From contig JBBSMQ010000012.1 of NCBI GenBank assembly GCA_038233075.1, positions 1 to 64,000 of the forward strand: a DNA stretch of 64,000 nucleotides. Direction: 5' to 3'. Position numbers and translations under genes: made by a program. The notes under the pieces are model-generated. The model was given only the letters and a program-made list of their open reading frames with translations. It was not told the DNA's origin and ran no database searches. The stretch is from Iamia sp038233075. Its GTDB lineage: Bacteria > Actinomycetota > Acidimicrobiia > Acidimicrobiales > Iamiaceae. Shown piece after piece: positions 52,907 to 62,498 of this stretch (position 1 is the first letter of the stretch; each line of letters opens with the position of its first letter).

Positions 52907-54700
52907 TCAGGCGGAGGTGGCGAGGCCGCTGGTCCACGCCGCGTAGAGGGCGCGGTAGCGACCGCCCTCGATGGTGAGCAGCTCCTCGTGGGGGCCGAGC
53001 TCGACCAGCTCGCCGTCGTCGACCACGCCCACCCGGTCGGCCCGGGCCGCGGTCGAGAGCCGGTGGGCGATGACGATGGTGGTCCGGCCCTCCATGAGCC
53101 GCTCCACCGCCTCCTCCACCACGGCCTCGGTCCCCGGGTCCAGGCTGGACGTGGCCTCGTCGAGCACCAGCACGGTGGGGTCGGCCAGGGCGGCGCGGGC
53201 CATGGACACCAGCTGCTTCTCCCCGGCGGAGAGGCGGCTGCCCCGCTCGCGCACCTCGGTCTCCAGCCCGTCGGGCAGGGCCTCGAACCGGTCGCGCACG
53301 CCGAGGGCATCGAGCGCGGCCTCCACCTCGGCGTCGGTGGCCTCGGCCCGGGCCACCCGCACGTTGTCCCTGATGGTGCCGTTGAACAGGAACCCCTCCT
53401 GGGGCACCACGGCGATGCGGTTGCGCAGCGACGTCGCCGTCGCCCGACGCAGGTCGACCCCGCCGTAGGCGACGGTGCCCTCGGTGGGGTCGTAGTAGCG
53501 GGCCACCAGCTTGGCGAGGGTCGACTTCCCGGCGCCGGTGGGACCCACCAGGGCCAGTCGCTCGCCTGAGGCCACGGTCAGGTCCACCTCGCGGAGCACC
53601 GGGTCGAGGTCGGGCCGGTAGGCGAAGCCGAGACCCGACGCCACCAGTGCCCCCGTCCCCGGTAGATCGACGGCGTCGGACGCCTCGGGCACGTCGATGC
53701 CGGTGTCGAGCAGCTCGTAGAGCTTCTTGAGCCCGGCCCCACCCGACTGCACCTGGTTGAACAGCTGGGAGAGCTGCTGGACGGGGTCGAACAGGTTGGA
53801 CAGCGACAGCACGAACAGCGCCACGGTGCCCACCGTGAGGCTGTCGCCGATCACCAGCCGGCCGCCGACGAGCACCACCAGGGCGGTGGCCCCGGTCCCG
53901 GCCAGCTCGATGACCGGGAGGTCCCAGGCCTGGATCCAGACCGAGCGCATGTGGGCCCGGTACAGGGTGCGGTTGCGGTGGGCGAAGCGGTCGGTCTCCA
54001 CCGACTCGCGGCCGTAGGCCTGGATGACCCGCACGCCGGACAGGCCTTCCTGCAGGTGCGAGAGCATGAGGCCGATGCGGTCCCGCACCGTCAGGTAGGC
54101 CCGGTTCGAGTCCCGCTGGAACCGGATGCTGGCCATGACCACGAACGGCAGCGGGATGGCGACGACGAGGAGCAGCTGCCAGGAGGTGAGGGCGAGCAGG
54201 CCGAGGGTGAGCACGATGAGCAGGACGCTGGAGACGAACTGGAGCAGACCCTGCTGCACCAGCTCCTGCATGGAGTCGATGTCCGAGGTCATCCGGGACA
54301 CGACCACGCCTGCCTTCTCGCGGTCGTAGAACGGCATCGACAGCCGGAGCAGGTGGGCGAAGACCCGATTGCGCATGTCGCGCAGGAACCCCTCACCGAT
54401 CTGGGAGATGACCACGATCTGGTGGCGGTTGACGAGGAACCCGAGCAGGGCGACGACGACGTAGCCCACGACGGCCAGGTTGAGCGCCCCGGGGTCGTCG
54501 TCGCTGATGCCGTTGTCGATGCCGTAGCGCACCAGGTAGGGCCCGGCGATGGTGCAGAGGGTGAAGGTCACCAGCAACGCCAGGGCAAGGACCAGGCGAC
54601 GCCGGTAGGGGCGCAGGGTGCGTCCGGCCCGGCGCATCACCTGCCCGGCGGCCTTGGCGTCGAGGCGGTCCTCCTCGGTGACCGCGGCGCCGGGCATCAC
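52907..54700 (-). CDS. ABC exporter half-transporter (subunit 2 of a pair)
   Basis: 597 aa. Six-helix exporter domain (P-F-Y-D-R-E-K-A-G-V-V-V-S-R-M-T-S-D-I near residue 122) and ATPase with Walker A G-P-T-G-A-G-K-S-T, signature L-S-A-G-E-K (a non-canonical variant of L-S-G-G-Q), Walker B T-V-L-V-L-D-E-A-T-S-S-L-D. The degenerate signature and the partner gene with a canonical one suggest an asymmetric heterodimer. GTG at 54700 overlaps the upstream stop; an ATG follows at once. Substrate unknown (lipid, peptide or drug). Confidence 0.9.
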   Translation of the reverse strand: MMPGAAVTEEDRLDAKAAGQVMRRAGRTLRPYRRRLVLALALLVTFTLCTIAGPYLVRYGIDNGISDDDPGALNLAVVGYVVVALLGFLVNRHQIVVISQIGEGFLRDMRNRVFAHLLRLSMPFYDREKAGVVVSRMTSDIDSMQELVQQGLLQFVSSVLLIVLTLGLLALTSWQLLLVVAIPLPFVVMASIRFQRDSNRAYLTVRDRIGLMLSHLQEGLSGVRVIQAYGRESVETDRFAHRNRTLYRAHMRSVWIQAWDLPVIELAGTGATALVVLVGGRLVIGDSLTVGTVALFVLSLSNLFDPVQQLSQLFNQVQSGGAGLKKLYELLDTGIDVPEASDAVDLPGTGALVASGLGFAYRPDLDPVLREVDLTVASGERLALVGPTGAGKSTLAKLVARYYDPTEGTVAYGGVDLRRATATSLRNRIAVVPQEGFLFNGTIRDNVRVARAEATDAEVEAALDALGVRDRFEALPDGLETEVRERGSRLSAGEKQLVSMARAALADPTVLVLDEATSSLDPGTEAVVEEAVERLMEGRTTIVIAHRLSTAARADRVGVVDDGELVELGPHEELLTIEGGRYRALYAAWTSGLATSA

Positions 54701-56604
54701 GAGCCACCACCCCCGATGGGCACGGACCCGGGCTCGGCGACGCCGGCACCCTCTCCACCGTCGACGGCGTCGGCCGCGTCGACCGCCTCGGCCCCGTCGG
54801 GCGAGGCGTCCTCGGCCGCGGCCGAGGCCAGGACCTGGCGGTAGCGGGCACTGGTGCGCAGCAGCTCGTCGTGGGTGCCGTCGGCGACCACCCGGCCCCC
54901 GTCCACCAGCACCACCCGCTGCGCCAGGGCGATGGTCGCCGGACGGTGGGCGATGACGATGGTGGTCCGGCCCCGCATCACCTCACCCAGGGCGTCGCGG
55001 ATCTCGTGTTCCTTGGTGGGGTCGACGGCGCTGGTGGCGTCGTCGAGCACCAGCACCCGCGGGTCGGCGAGGATGGCCCGAGCGATGGCGACCCGCTGGC
55101 GCTGGCCGCCGGACAGCGAGTAGCCCCGCTCCCCCACCAGGGTGGCGTACCCCTCGGGGAGGGCGGAGATGAACTCGTGGGCTCCGGCCAGGCGGGCCGC
55201 CCGCTCGATGGCCTCGAGCTCGGCGTCGGGGTGAGAGAAGGCGATGTTGCCGGCCAGGGTGTCGCTGAAGAGGAAGGTGTCCTCGAACACCAGCCCCACG
55301 GCCTGGCGCAGCTCGCCGAGGGTGACGGCGCGCACGTCGACGCCGTCCAGGCTGACCGTCCCCTCCTCCACGTCGTAGAAGCGACACAGCAGGCGGGCGA
55401 TGGTCGACTTGCCGCTCCCGGTGGCGCCCACCACGGCGACGGACTGACCCGGGGGGATCTCGAGGTCGAAGCCGTCGAGCACCGGTGCCCCGTCGACGTA
55501 GCCGAAGCCGACGCCCGTGAAGCGCACCCGACCCGCGTCGGGGCCGGTCGGCAGCGCGGTGGGGTGGTCGGACTCGGCCACCTCGACCTCGGTGGCCATC
55601 AGGGCATCGACCCGCTGGGCGGCGGCGAAGGCTCGCTGGGCGACGGCCACGATGAAGCCGAGCATGCGGAGGGGGGTGACGAGCAGGGCAACGTAGGCGC
55701 TGAACGCGACCAGCTGGCCGATGGTGAGGCCGCCGTCGATCACCAGGTGGCCGCCGTAGCCCAGCACCACGATGAGCCCGACGTTGGGCAGCAGCTCCAA
55801 CCAGGGCACGTGGCGGGACCGGACCGAGGCGGCCTCCATGGACGCGCCGTAGAGGTCATCGGCCTCGATGGCCAGGCGGGCGGCCTGCACCCGCTCGGCG
55901 CCGAAGCCCTTCACCACCCGGACCCCGGCCACGGACTCCTCGACCACCCCGGCCAGCTCGGCCGACTCCTGCTGGACCTGCATCATGGTGGGGAACAGCC
56001 GAGAGCTGAAGCGCCGGGTGACCACCAGGACCAGGGGCAGCACGCCCAGGGCGACGACGGTGAGTCCGAGGTCGATGCGGGCCAGGATGACCGCGGTGGC
56101 CGTCACCGTGAGCACGTTGGCCATGGTGAGGGGGACGAGGACGACGAAGTTCTGCACCTGCTGGAGGTCGAGGTTGGCCCGGCTGAGCAGCTGACCGGTG
56201 GGACTGCGGTCGTGGAAGGGGAACGACAGCCGCACCAGGTGGGCGAAGAGGCGGTCCCGCAGGGCGGCCTCGGCGAAGCGGGCCTCGCGGAAGGCCATGT
56301 AGCGGCGCAGCCCGGTGCAGAGGGCGGTCACCACGGCGACGGCACCGATGAGGGTCGCCCAGTGCACCACCTCGGCCTCGTCACCGGGGTCGATGCCTCG
56401 GTCGATGGCCCGCTGCACCAGCGTGGGGATGGTCACCCGGCCCGCGGTCCAGATCAGACCCACCAGCACCCCGAGGGCCAGGCCGGTCCTCCGACGCCAC
56501 AGCTCGGCCCGGAGCAGGTGCCAGCCCTCGCCCGCCGTCGCCAGCGAGGTCGAGGCGGGCGGAGACGTGCCGGGGGGGCGCGCGGGTGCGGCCGGCGCCG
56601 TCAC
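54697..56604 (-). CDS. ABC exporter half-transporter (subunit 1 of a pair)
   Basis: 635 aa from a GTG at 56604. Exporter membrane domain (F-P-F-H-D-R-S-P-T-G-Q-L-L-S-R-A-N-L-D-L), ATPase with Walker A G-A-T-G-S-G-K-S-T, canonical L-S-G-G-Q-R-Q-R, and Walker B V-L-V-L-D-D-A-T-S-A-V-D, where Asp replaces the usual catalytic Glu. So this subunit lacks the catalytic Glu and its partner has the altered signature, the typical split of a heterodimer with one degenerate ATP site. An acidic C-terminal tail follows (~600-635). Start is uncertain; longer frames have poor codon use. Confidence 0.9.
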   Translation of the reverse strand: MTAPAAPARPPGTSPPASTSLATAGEGWHLLRAELWRRRTGLALGVLVGLIWTAGRVTIPTLVQRAIDRGIDPGDEAEVVHWATLIGAVAVVTALCTGLRRYMAFREARFAEAALRDRLFAHLVRLSFPFHDRSPTGQLLSRANLDLQQVQNFVVLVPLTMANVLTVTATAVILARIDLGLTVVALGVLPLVLVVTRRFSSRLFPTMMQVQQESAELAGVVEESVAGVRVVKGFGAERVQAARLAIEADDLYGASMEAASVRSRHVPWLELLPNVGLIVVLGYGGHLVIDGGLTIGQLVAFSAYVALLVTPLRMLGFIVAVAQRAFAAAQRVDALMATEVEVAESDHPTALPTGPDAGRVRFTGVGFGYVDGAPVLDGFDLEIPPGQSVAVVGATGSGKSTIARLLCRFYDVEEGTVSLDGVDVRAVTLGELRQAVGLVFEDTFLFSDTLAGNIAFSHPDAELEAIERAARLAGAHEFISALPEGYATLVGERGYSLSGGQRQRVAIARAILADPRVLVLDDATSAVDPTKEHEIRDALGEVMRGRTTIVIAHRPATIALAQRVVLVDGGRVVADGTHDELLRTSARYRQVLASAAAEDASPDGAEAVDAADAVDGGEGAGVAEPGSVPIGGGGS

Positions 56605-56863
56605 CGGGCGTCCGGCGGGACCAACGCGGTGCTCCGGTCCTGACCCACGGGTCAGGAGGCTACCGGGGGCCAGCGCGCCGGCCCCAGGCGGTTTTGCCGG
56701 TCCGGGCGCGGACGACCGGCCCGCATCGACGACCGGCCGTCCTCGCGTCGAGCAACGCCGGCGGCGGCGGACGGCGGACGGCGCGGGAACCGATCGTGCC
56801 CGACGGCGCACGGTCAGCTGACGGGGTGGACCCCACCGGTGGCCACTAGCGTCCAGCCGCGTT

Positions 56864-59617
56864 GTGGGACCTTCGCCGACCTCTCGCCCGGCCGCGGCCG
56901 CAACCCCCCGCTGGCCGGCACTGGACGGGCTGCGGGGCCTCGCCGTCCTCGCCGTCATGGCCTACCACCTCGGCCACCTCGAGGGTGGCTACCTGGGCGT
57001 CGACCTCTTCTTCGTCCTGTCCGGGTTCCTGATCACCTCGCTGTTGGTGCGCGAGGGCACCGCGACCGGCCGGGTCGACCTGCGCCGCTTCTGGGTCCGG
57101 CGGGCCCGGCGCCTGCTCCCCGCCCTGGGCGTGGCCCTGGTCGGCGTGGTGGTGGCGGCCCGGATCTGGCTCGACCACAGCACCCTCCCCGCCCTGCGCG
57201 TCGATGCCCTGGCCACCGCGGGCTACGTGGCCAACTGGCGCTTCGCGACCCAGGCCGTCGGCGGGTACTTCGCGGCCGATCCCTCGCCCCTGCGCCACAC
57301 GTGGTCCCTCGCCATCGAGGAGCAGTACTACCTGGTGTGGCCCCTCTTGGTGGTGGCGGCGTTGGTGGTGGCCCGCCGCCGCGGCGCACCATCGGCCCGC
57401 CTGGTCGGGCTCATCGCCGCCGCCGGCGCCGTGGCCAGCAGCGTCTGGATGGTCGTCCACGCCGGGGCGTGGAGCACTGACCGCCTCTACCTGGGGACCG
57501 ACACCCGTCTGGTGGCGCCCCTCACCGGCGCCGTCCTGGCCTGTCTGCTCCACGGTCGCCTCGACCGCCGACCCTCGCCGCGGGTGCGACAGGCGGCCAC
57601 CGTCGTCGGCTCGATCGCCCTCGTCGGCCTGGCCCTCGCCGTGGCCCTCGTCCCGGCCTCATCGGGCTGGATGTACCGGGGCGGCTTCGCCCTCATGGCC
57701 CTGCTCGGAGGCGCCGTCGTCGGAGGCGGGGTGCTGGGCGGGGACGGGATGCTGGCCCGCGCCCTCGGGCCGGCGCCGCTGCGCTGGGTCGGTGAGCGCT
57801 CCTACGGCCTCTACCTCTACTCCTGGCCCATCCAGATCGTGCTCCGCGCCGAGGGCGCCGACGGCATCACGCTGGCGGCGACGACGGTGGCAGCCTCCTT
57901 CGCGGTGGCCGCGGTCAGCTACCGCGTCCTCGAGATGCCCATCCGCCGGGGTGGTCTGCGAGCCGTGGTGCCGGGAGGACGAGCTCCCGCAAGGGCGACC
58001 GCCGCACCGGCCAACCCCCGGCGCCGGGCCCCGGCCGCCCTCGTCGCCGTCTCCGTGGTGGCCGTGGTGGGCGTGGTCGTGGCCGCCACCACCACCGCCG
58101 CCCGACCCGACCCCCTGGCGGCCCTGGACCAGGACGAGCTCCAGCAGGGGGCCTCCCGCCCCGCCGTCGCCGGGTCCCCTGGCGGAGCCGACGGGGAGGG
58201 GTCGCGGGTCCTGGTGGTCGGCGACAGCGTCGGCTACACGGTCGGCCGCTTCGCGCCCGCCTCGATCCCCGGTGTGGCGTCGGTGGACTCCCGGTCCCTG
58301 CCCGGGTGCGGGCTGCTCACCGAGGGCGACCGGCCGGCCGCCGCCGTCGCCGCCGGATCCCCGGAGGACTACGAGGGCTGCGCCATGCCCGTGGCCGATG
58401 CGGACCGCCTCGGCCTCGACGGCGACCCCGACGTCGTCCTGCTCGTCACCGGCGCGTGGGAGTCATCCGAGCACGAGCGTCACGGCCGGACGGTCGGCCC
58501 CGGTGACCCGGGGTGGACCACCATGACCAGGGAGCTGCTCGACGCCCGGGTGACCGACCTCAGCGCCGACGGCGCCGTCGTGGCCCTGTGGGCCGACCCG
58601 TGCGGACCCGACGAGGCCACCCGGTCCCGCCAACGGTGGTTCACCGAGGAAGTGCTCCACCCCATCGATGCGGCGCGCGACGAGGCCGTGGTCATCCGCC
58701 CCGAGGAGATCACCTGCGACGAGGACCGGGCCCGCACCGATGTCCCCGAGGTCGGCGATCCCCGCCCCGAGGACGGCCAGCACTGGTCCGAGGAGGGGGC
58801 CCGCTGGCTGTGGCAGCAGTGGCTGGGCCCGACGCTGCACGACCTGGACGGGTCCGACACCGGCGACGGTGGCTCGGGGCCCGCCGCCGCCGGCCCGCCG
58901 GCCGCCGATCCGACCCCCATCCGGCCCGTCTCGCGGGTGCCCCCGGGCCTCTTGGAGCCCACCCGCGTCGTCGTGGCGGGCGACTCCGTTGCCTTCACCC
59001 TGGTCTACGACGGCGCGCCGGGCGCTCGTGAGGCCGGCATCGCCCTGCGTCGCAGTCCGGCCACGATCGGCTGCGGGGTGCTCCGCGAGGGCACCACGGT
59101 CACCGGGTCCCGCCCGCTGGCAGAGTCCTGCGGGCCGACCAGTGCGCTCGAGGTCGCGTCGCTGGCGGCCGATCCCGATGTCGTGCTGGCCCAGTGGGGC
59201 GCCTGGGAGATGAGCGGGGTCGCCGGCGTCCCCTCGGCCGGTCAGGGCCGGCCGGGCGATCCGGCCTACGACGCCTACGTGCGGCTCCGCCTGGCCGACC
59301 GGCTGCTCGCGCTCGGAGCCGGGGGCGCCGCCGTGGTCCTGCTCGGTGTCGACTGCTGGCCCACGGTGGAGCGCCGCGGCGCCGACGAGCTGGGCTGGTG
59401 GCGCGCGCTCAGCCGAGACGTGGCCGACCAGGTCGGAGCGATCTACCTCGACCCGAGCGGTCTGCTCTGCCGGGACGGCCGGGCTCGGACCGATCTCCCG
59501 GGCGTCGGCAACCCTCGTCCCGGCGACGGCGCCCACTGGAGCGGAGCCGGGGCGAGCTGGTTCTGGCGCACCTGGCTGGGCCCCGCCCTGCACTTCATCG
59601 CCGGCAAGGTGGGCTGA
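56864..59617 (+). CDS. Membrane acyltransferase 3 (OafA/YrhL) with two tandem SGNH domains
   Basis: 917 aa. Residues ~15-400: acyltransferase 3 with L-D-G-L-R-G-L-A-V-L-A-V, G-V-D-L-F-F-V-L-S-G-F-L-I-T, R-R-A-R-R-L-L-P, W-S-L-A-I-E-E-Q-Y-Y-L-V-W-P. After a helix at ~405-425 follow two SGNH hydrolase-like domains: first with G-D-S at Ser455 and D-G-Q-H-W, second with G-D-S at Ser708 and D-G-A-H-W, 253 residues apart and similar to each other. Usual members have one SGNH domain. Role: O-acylation of a cell wall or surface polysaccharide. GTG start, with a TAGCGT box 11 nt upstream. Confidence 0.9.
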   Translation: MGPSPTSRPAAAATPRWPALDGLRGLAVLAVMAYHLGHLEGGYLGVDLFFVLSGFLITSLLVREGTATGRVDLRRFWVRRARRLLPALGVALVGVVVAARIWLDHSTLPALRVDALATAGYVANWRFATQAVGGYFAADPSPLRHTWSLAIEEQYYLVWPLLVVAALVVARRRGAPSARLVGLIAAAGAVASSVWMVVHAGAWSTDRLYLGTDTRLVAPLTGAVLACLLHGRLDRRPSPRVRQAATVVGSIALVGLALAVALVPASSGWMYRGGFALMALLGGAVVGGGVLGGDGMLARALGPAPLRWVGERSYGLYLYSWPIQIVLRAEGADGITLAATTVAASFAVAAVSYRVLEMPIRRGGLRAVVPGGRAPARATAAPANPRRRAPAALVAVSVVAVVGVVVAATTTAARPDPLAALDQDELQQGASRPAVAGSPGGADGEGSRVLVVGDSVGYTVGRFAPASIPGVASVDSRSLPGCGLLTEGDRPAAAVAAGSPEDYEGCAMPVADADRLGLDGDPDVVLLVTGAWESSEHERHGRTVGPGDPGWTTMTRELLDARVTDLSADGAVVALWADPCGPDEATRSRQRWFTEEVLHPIDAARDEAVVIRPEEITCDEDRARTDVPEVGDPRPEDGQHWSEEGARWLWQQWLGPTLHDLDGSDTGDGGSGPAAAGPPAADPTPIRPVSRVPPGLLEPTRVVVAGDSVAFTLVYDGAPGAREAGIALRRSPATIGCGVLREGTTVTGSRPLAESCGPTSALEVASLAADPDVVLAQWGAWEMSGVAGVPSAGQGRPGDPAYDAYVRLRLADRLLALGAGGAAVVLLGVDCWPTVERRGADELGWWRALSRDVADQVGAIYLDPSGLLCRDGRARTDLPGVGNPRPGDGAHWSGAGASWFWRTWLGPALHFIAGKVG

Positions 59618-59648
59618 GAGGCCGAGTCGCACCCTCCGGCAAGGCGGG

Positions 59649-59654
59649 TACGGT
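59649..59654 (+). promoter_or_regulatory. -10 box of a leaderless promoter
   Basis: TACGGT, 7 nt, ATG at 59662. Confidence 0.5.
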
Positions 59655-59661
59655 CACCCCG

Positions 59662-60999
59662 ATGTCGGCCATCGTCCCCACCGCCTCGCGGGGAGGCATC
59701 GCCCGCCGATCGGTCGACATCAGCGCCACCTTCGCCCGCCACCTGGCCCGGGTGCGTGACCCCCTCCCCCGGCGGCTGCGGACGGCCTTCACCGAGCTTG
59801 GTCCCACCTTCATCAAGGTCGGACAGGTCATCGCCTCCAGCCCGGGCCTGTTCCCCCGGGAATGGACCCAGGAGTTCGCGTCCCTGCGCGACGCCGTGCC
59901 CCCGTTCCCGACGGCCCAGGCCCGGCGCACGGTGGAGGAGGACCTGGGCCGCCCGCTGTCCAGCGTGTTCTCCTCCTTCGACGACCGGCCCCTGGCCGCG
60001 GCGTCCATCGCCCAGGTCCACGGGGCCACGCTGCTCGACGGCCGGCGGGTGGTGGTGAAGGTGCAGCGTCCCGGCCTGGGCGTGCAGGTCCGTGACGAGC
60101 TGCGCGCCCTGCTCATCGTGTGCGAGCTGCTCGAACGCATCCCCCAGGCATCGGTCGGCTCACCCCGCGCCCTGGCCGAGGACTTCGCGCGCACCCTCCA
60201 CGAGGAGATGGACTTCCGCCTCGAGGCCGACAACATGGAGCGGATGCGCCAGGTGCTGGTGACCTCGCGCATCGATGACTGCCGGGTGCCCGAGGTCCAC
60301 CGGGAACTGGTGGGGCGACGGGTGCTCACCATGGAGCGCATCGACGGGCTGCGGTTCAACGACGTCGAGGCCATGCGGGCCCACGGCATCGACACCGAAC
60401 GGCTGCTGCGCCTCGGGGTCCAGACCGTCGTGGAGGGCGTGCTCATCCACGGCTTCTTCCACGGCGACCTGCACGCCGGCAACGCCTGCGTCCTCCCCGA
60501 CGGAACCTTCGTGCTGTTCGACTTCGGGATCGTGGGTCGCCTCACCGAGTCCACCCGGGCCCGACTGGCCATGTACCTGATGGCGGTCACCACCAACGAC
60601 TACGCGTCGATGGTGCGGGCCCTGCGCGCCTTCGGCTCGGTCCCGCCCGACGTCGACGTGGCCGAGATGACCGCCACCATCGCCCGCCTCTACGAGCCCT
60701 TCGTGGAGAAGGGTGTGGTCACCGCCCAGCTGGGTGAGCTCATGGACACCATGATCCGGGCCATGGTGCGCTACCGGGTCCGCATTCCCAGGGAGCTGGT
60801 GCTGCTCACCAAGCAGATGCTCTACCTGGAGGGGGCGGCCGCGACCCTGGCCCCCCACGCCGACCTCCTGCAGGAGCAGACGCTGATCTACTCGACGCTG
60901 ATGAGCAAGTACCCGGACCTGGCCCAGCAGATCGCAGCCGGGGTCCAGCGGGGTCGGGAGATGGACGACGCCATCGCCGCCGGTCGGGCCCTCCCCTGA
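59662..60999 (+). CDS. UbiB/ABC1/AarF family atypical kinase
   Basis: 445 aa. Family marks: L-G-P-T-F-I-K-V-G-Q-V-I-A-S-S-P-G (KxGQ), A-A-A-S-I-A-Q-V-H-G-A (Ala-rich loop), V-V-V-K-V-Q-R-P-G, E-M-D-F-R-L-E-A-D-N, F-F-H-G-D-L-H-A-G-N catalytic loop and L-F-D-F-G-I-V-G. UbiB-type proteins are ATPases or kinases acting in quinone and isoprenoid lipid metabolism. No transmembrane helix is visible at the C-terminus. Start fixed by the leaderless box. Confidence 0.92.
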   Translation: MSAIVPTASRGGIARRSVDISATFARHLARVRDPLPRRLRTAFTELGPTFIKVGQVIASSPGLFPREWTQEFASLRDAVPPFPTAQARRTVEEDLGRPLSSVFSSFDDRPLAAASIAQVHGATLLDGRRVVVKVQRPGLGVQVRDELRALLIVCELLERIPQASVGSPRALAEDFARTLHEEMDFRLEADNMERMRQVLVTSRIDDCRVPEVHRELVGRRVLTMERIDGLRFNDVEAMRAHGIDTERLLRLGVQTVVEGVLIHGFFHGDLHAGNACVLPDGTFVLFDFGIVGRLTESTRARLAMYLMAVTTNDYASMVRALRAFGSVPPDVDVAEMTATIARLYEPFVEKGVVTAQLGELMDTMIRAMVRYRVRIPRELVLLTKQMLYLEGAAATLAPHADLLQEQTLIYSTLMSKYPDLAQQIAAGVQRGREMDDAIAAGRALP

Positions 61000-61059
61000 C
61001 CCCGACCCGGCGGGGGCCCGATCCCCCAGGGCGCGGGCCACCTGACCCCCACGCTCGCG

Positions 61060-62313
61060 TCAGCCAGGGAGCCGGTCGAAGGTGAGGAACAGGTTGGCCC
61101 GGTGGAAGGCGAGTCCGTCCACCCGCATGACGGGATCGAGGGCCGAGCGCGCCGCGGGGCCGCCGAGGAGCTGGGCCGCATGGACGAGCCGGCCGAGGAG
61201 GTTGGCCCCGTCGCGCCACCGCGGCTCGAACCCCATCGCCGCGATCCGCTCGATCAGGGGACCGGCCCGGTAGTTGGTGTGCTCCCGGCGCGCCCACGCC
61301 AGGTCGCCCCGGAGCCCGTCGCTGCGATCGACGAAGCGGCGCCGGTACTCCTCACCGCCGTAGCGGGCGGTGTAGGCGCGCCGGTGGAGGGTCGGCACGC
61401 GCAGCTTGGCGTTGTCGGGGTCGAGGAAGGACAGCGCGTGGCGAGCGGGCACGGTCACCACCAGCAGCGCGCCCGGGCACAGGACCCGGGCCAGCTCCGC
61501 GAGGGTGACCTCCTCGTCGGCCACGTGCTCGATCACGTCGAGGGCGGTGGCCGAGTCGAAGCAGGCGGCCGGGAAGGGCAGGTGCCCACCCACCTCGGTG
61601 CGGGCCAGAGCCACCCCGGGCAGCTCCCGGTGGGTCTGGGCCACGTAGCCAGGGTGCGGGTCGACGGCCACCACGTCCAGCGCGGTGTTGGCGACGAGCG
61701 GCCCCAGGAACGGGGCTCCCTGGCCGATGCCCAGCTCCAGGTGGCGCCCGGTGCGGACGGCGATCTGGCTCCACGCCCAGGCGTAGCGGCGGATGATGTG
61801 GTCCCGGAACGGGTTCGTGGGCTCGCGACCCACCCGGCCGCCGGGGCCGACCGTGCGGAGCACGTCGTCGAGGAGCTCGCCGGCGCGACCCCGGTCGACC
61901 CGATCCACCGGTGCCGTTGCCAGCAGCCCGGCCTCGACCTCGGGGTGGCGCGCCACCGCCGCGCCCAGGTCTGCCAGCTCGCCCGAGAGCACCACCGCCG
62001 GTCCCAACACATCAAGATCCCGCACGTAGACCTGCTGGTGGTGGTTGCGCAGCTCGCCCCGGCCCGGCTCCCGGGCCACCACCACCGGCACCTTGCCCGC
62101 TCGCTGGACGAGGCGCACCGAGTTGCCGGCGTGGGTGAGGACCACATCGGCCTCGGAGATCCGCCGTTGCACCTCGTCGAAGCCGGTGAAGTCGGCGTGG
62201 GGGCAGTCGGGCACCACGGCCGAGCTCCCGGTCTGGACGAAGACGTCGTGGTCCCCGGCCAACGCCGCCGCCGCGATCACCAGCCGATCCATGGGCCATG
62301 GCCCCATCCCCAC
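61060..62313 (-). CDS. Alg13/EpsE-like glycosyltransferase fused to a SAM methyltransferase
   Basis: About 417 aa from the GTG at 62313. The first ~130 residues are an Alg13/EpsE-type catalytic subunit: T-V-G-M-G-P-W-P-M-D-R-L, F-D-E-V-Q-R-R-I-S-E-A-D-V-V-L-T-H-A-G-N-S, and V-P-V-V-V-A-R-E-P-G-R-G-E-L-R-N-H-H-Q-Q. The remaining ~280 form a class I methyltransferase: L-E-L-G-I-G-Q-G-A-P, V-D-P-H, L-D-V-I-E-H-V-A-D, G-A-L-L-V-V-T-V-P. The upstream gene is the Alg14-like membrane partner. Likely adds a sugar to a lipid-linked glycan and methylates it. The frame stays open upstream but runs through inverted repeats with poor codon use; a TTG overlapping the Alg14-like stop (62499) is the alternative start. 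Confidence 0.78.
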   Translation of the reverse strand: MGMGPWPMDRLVIAAAALAGDHDVFVQTGSSAVVPDCPHADFTGFDEVQRRISEADVVLTHAGNSVRLVQRAGKVPVVVAREPGRGELRNHHQQVYVRDLDVLGPAVVLSGELADLGAAVARHPEVEAGLLATAPVDRVDRGRAGELLDDVLRTVGPGGRVGREPTNPFRDHIIRRYAWAWSQIAVRTGRHLELGIGQGAPFLGPLVANTALDVVAVDPHPGYVAQTHRELPGVALARTEVGGHLPFPAACFDSATALDVIEHVADEEVTLAELARVLCPGALLVVTVPARHALSFLDPDNAKLRVPTLHRRAYTARYGGEEYRRRFVDRSDGLRGDLAWARREHTNYRAGPLIERIAAMGFEPRWRDGANLLGRLVHAAQLLGGPAARSALDPVMRVDGLAFHRANLFLTFDRLPG

Positions 62314-62340
62314 GGTCGCGAAGACCCGCAGCCGGCGCCA

Positions 62341-62400
62341 GCTCAGAGGCGGCGCAGATGGAGGGACGTCGACTCGCCCGCCGGAGCGCCGCCTCTGAGC
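62341..62400. repeat. Perfect inverted repeat, 15-bp arms
   Basis: GCTCAGAGGCGGCGC (62341-62355) and GCGCCGCCTCTGAGC (62386-62400) with a 30-nt loop. Immediately upstream of the glycosyltransferase-methyltransferase gene, so it would form a stable hairpin in its leader. Confidence 0.75.
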
Positions 62401-62434
62401 AGCCTCGGCTGGCGCCTCGGCGCCGTGCCATCGC

Positions 62435-62498
62435 TGAGAGGCCTCGGGGGCATGTTGCGCGACCTCGCCTCGGTGGCGCCCATCCGCTCGGCCTCTCA
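62435..62498. repeat. Second inverted repeat in the same intergenic region
   Basis: TGAGAGGCC (62435-62443) and GGCCTCTCA (62490-62498), 46-nt loop. The right arm includes the stop codon of the Alg14-like gene. Both repeats share a GAGAGGC/CAGAGGC core. Confidence 0.6.
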
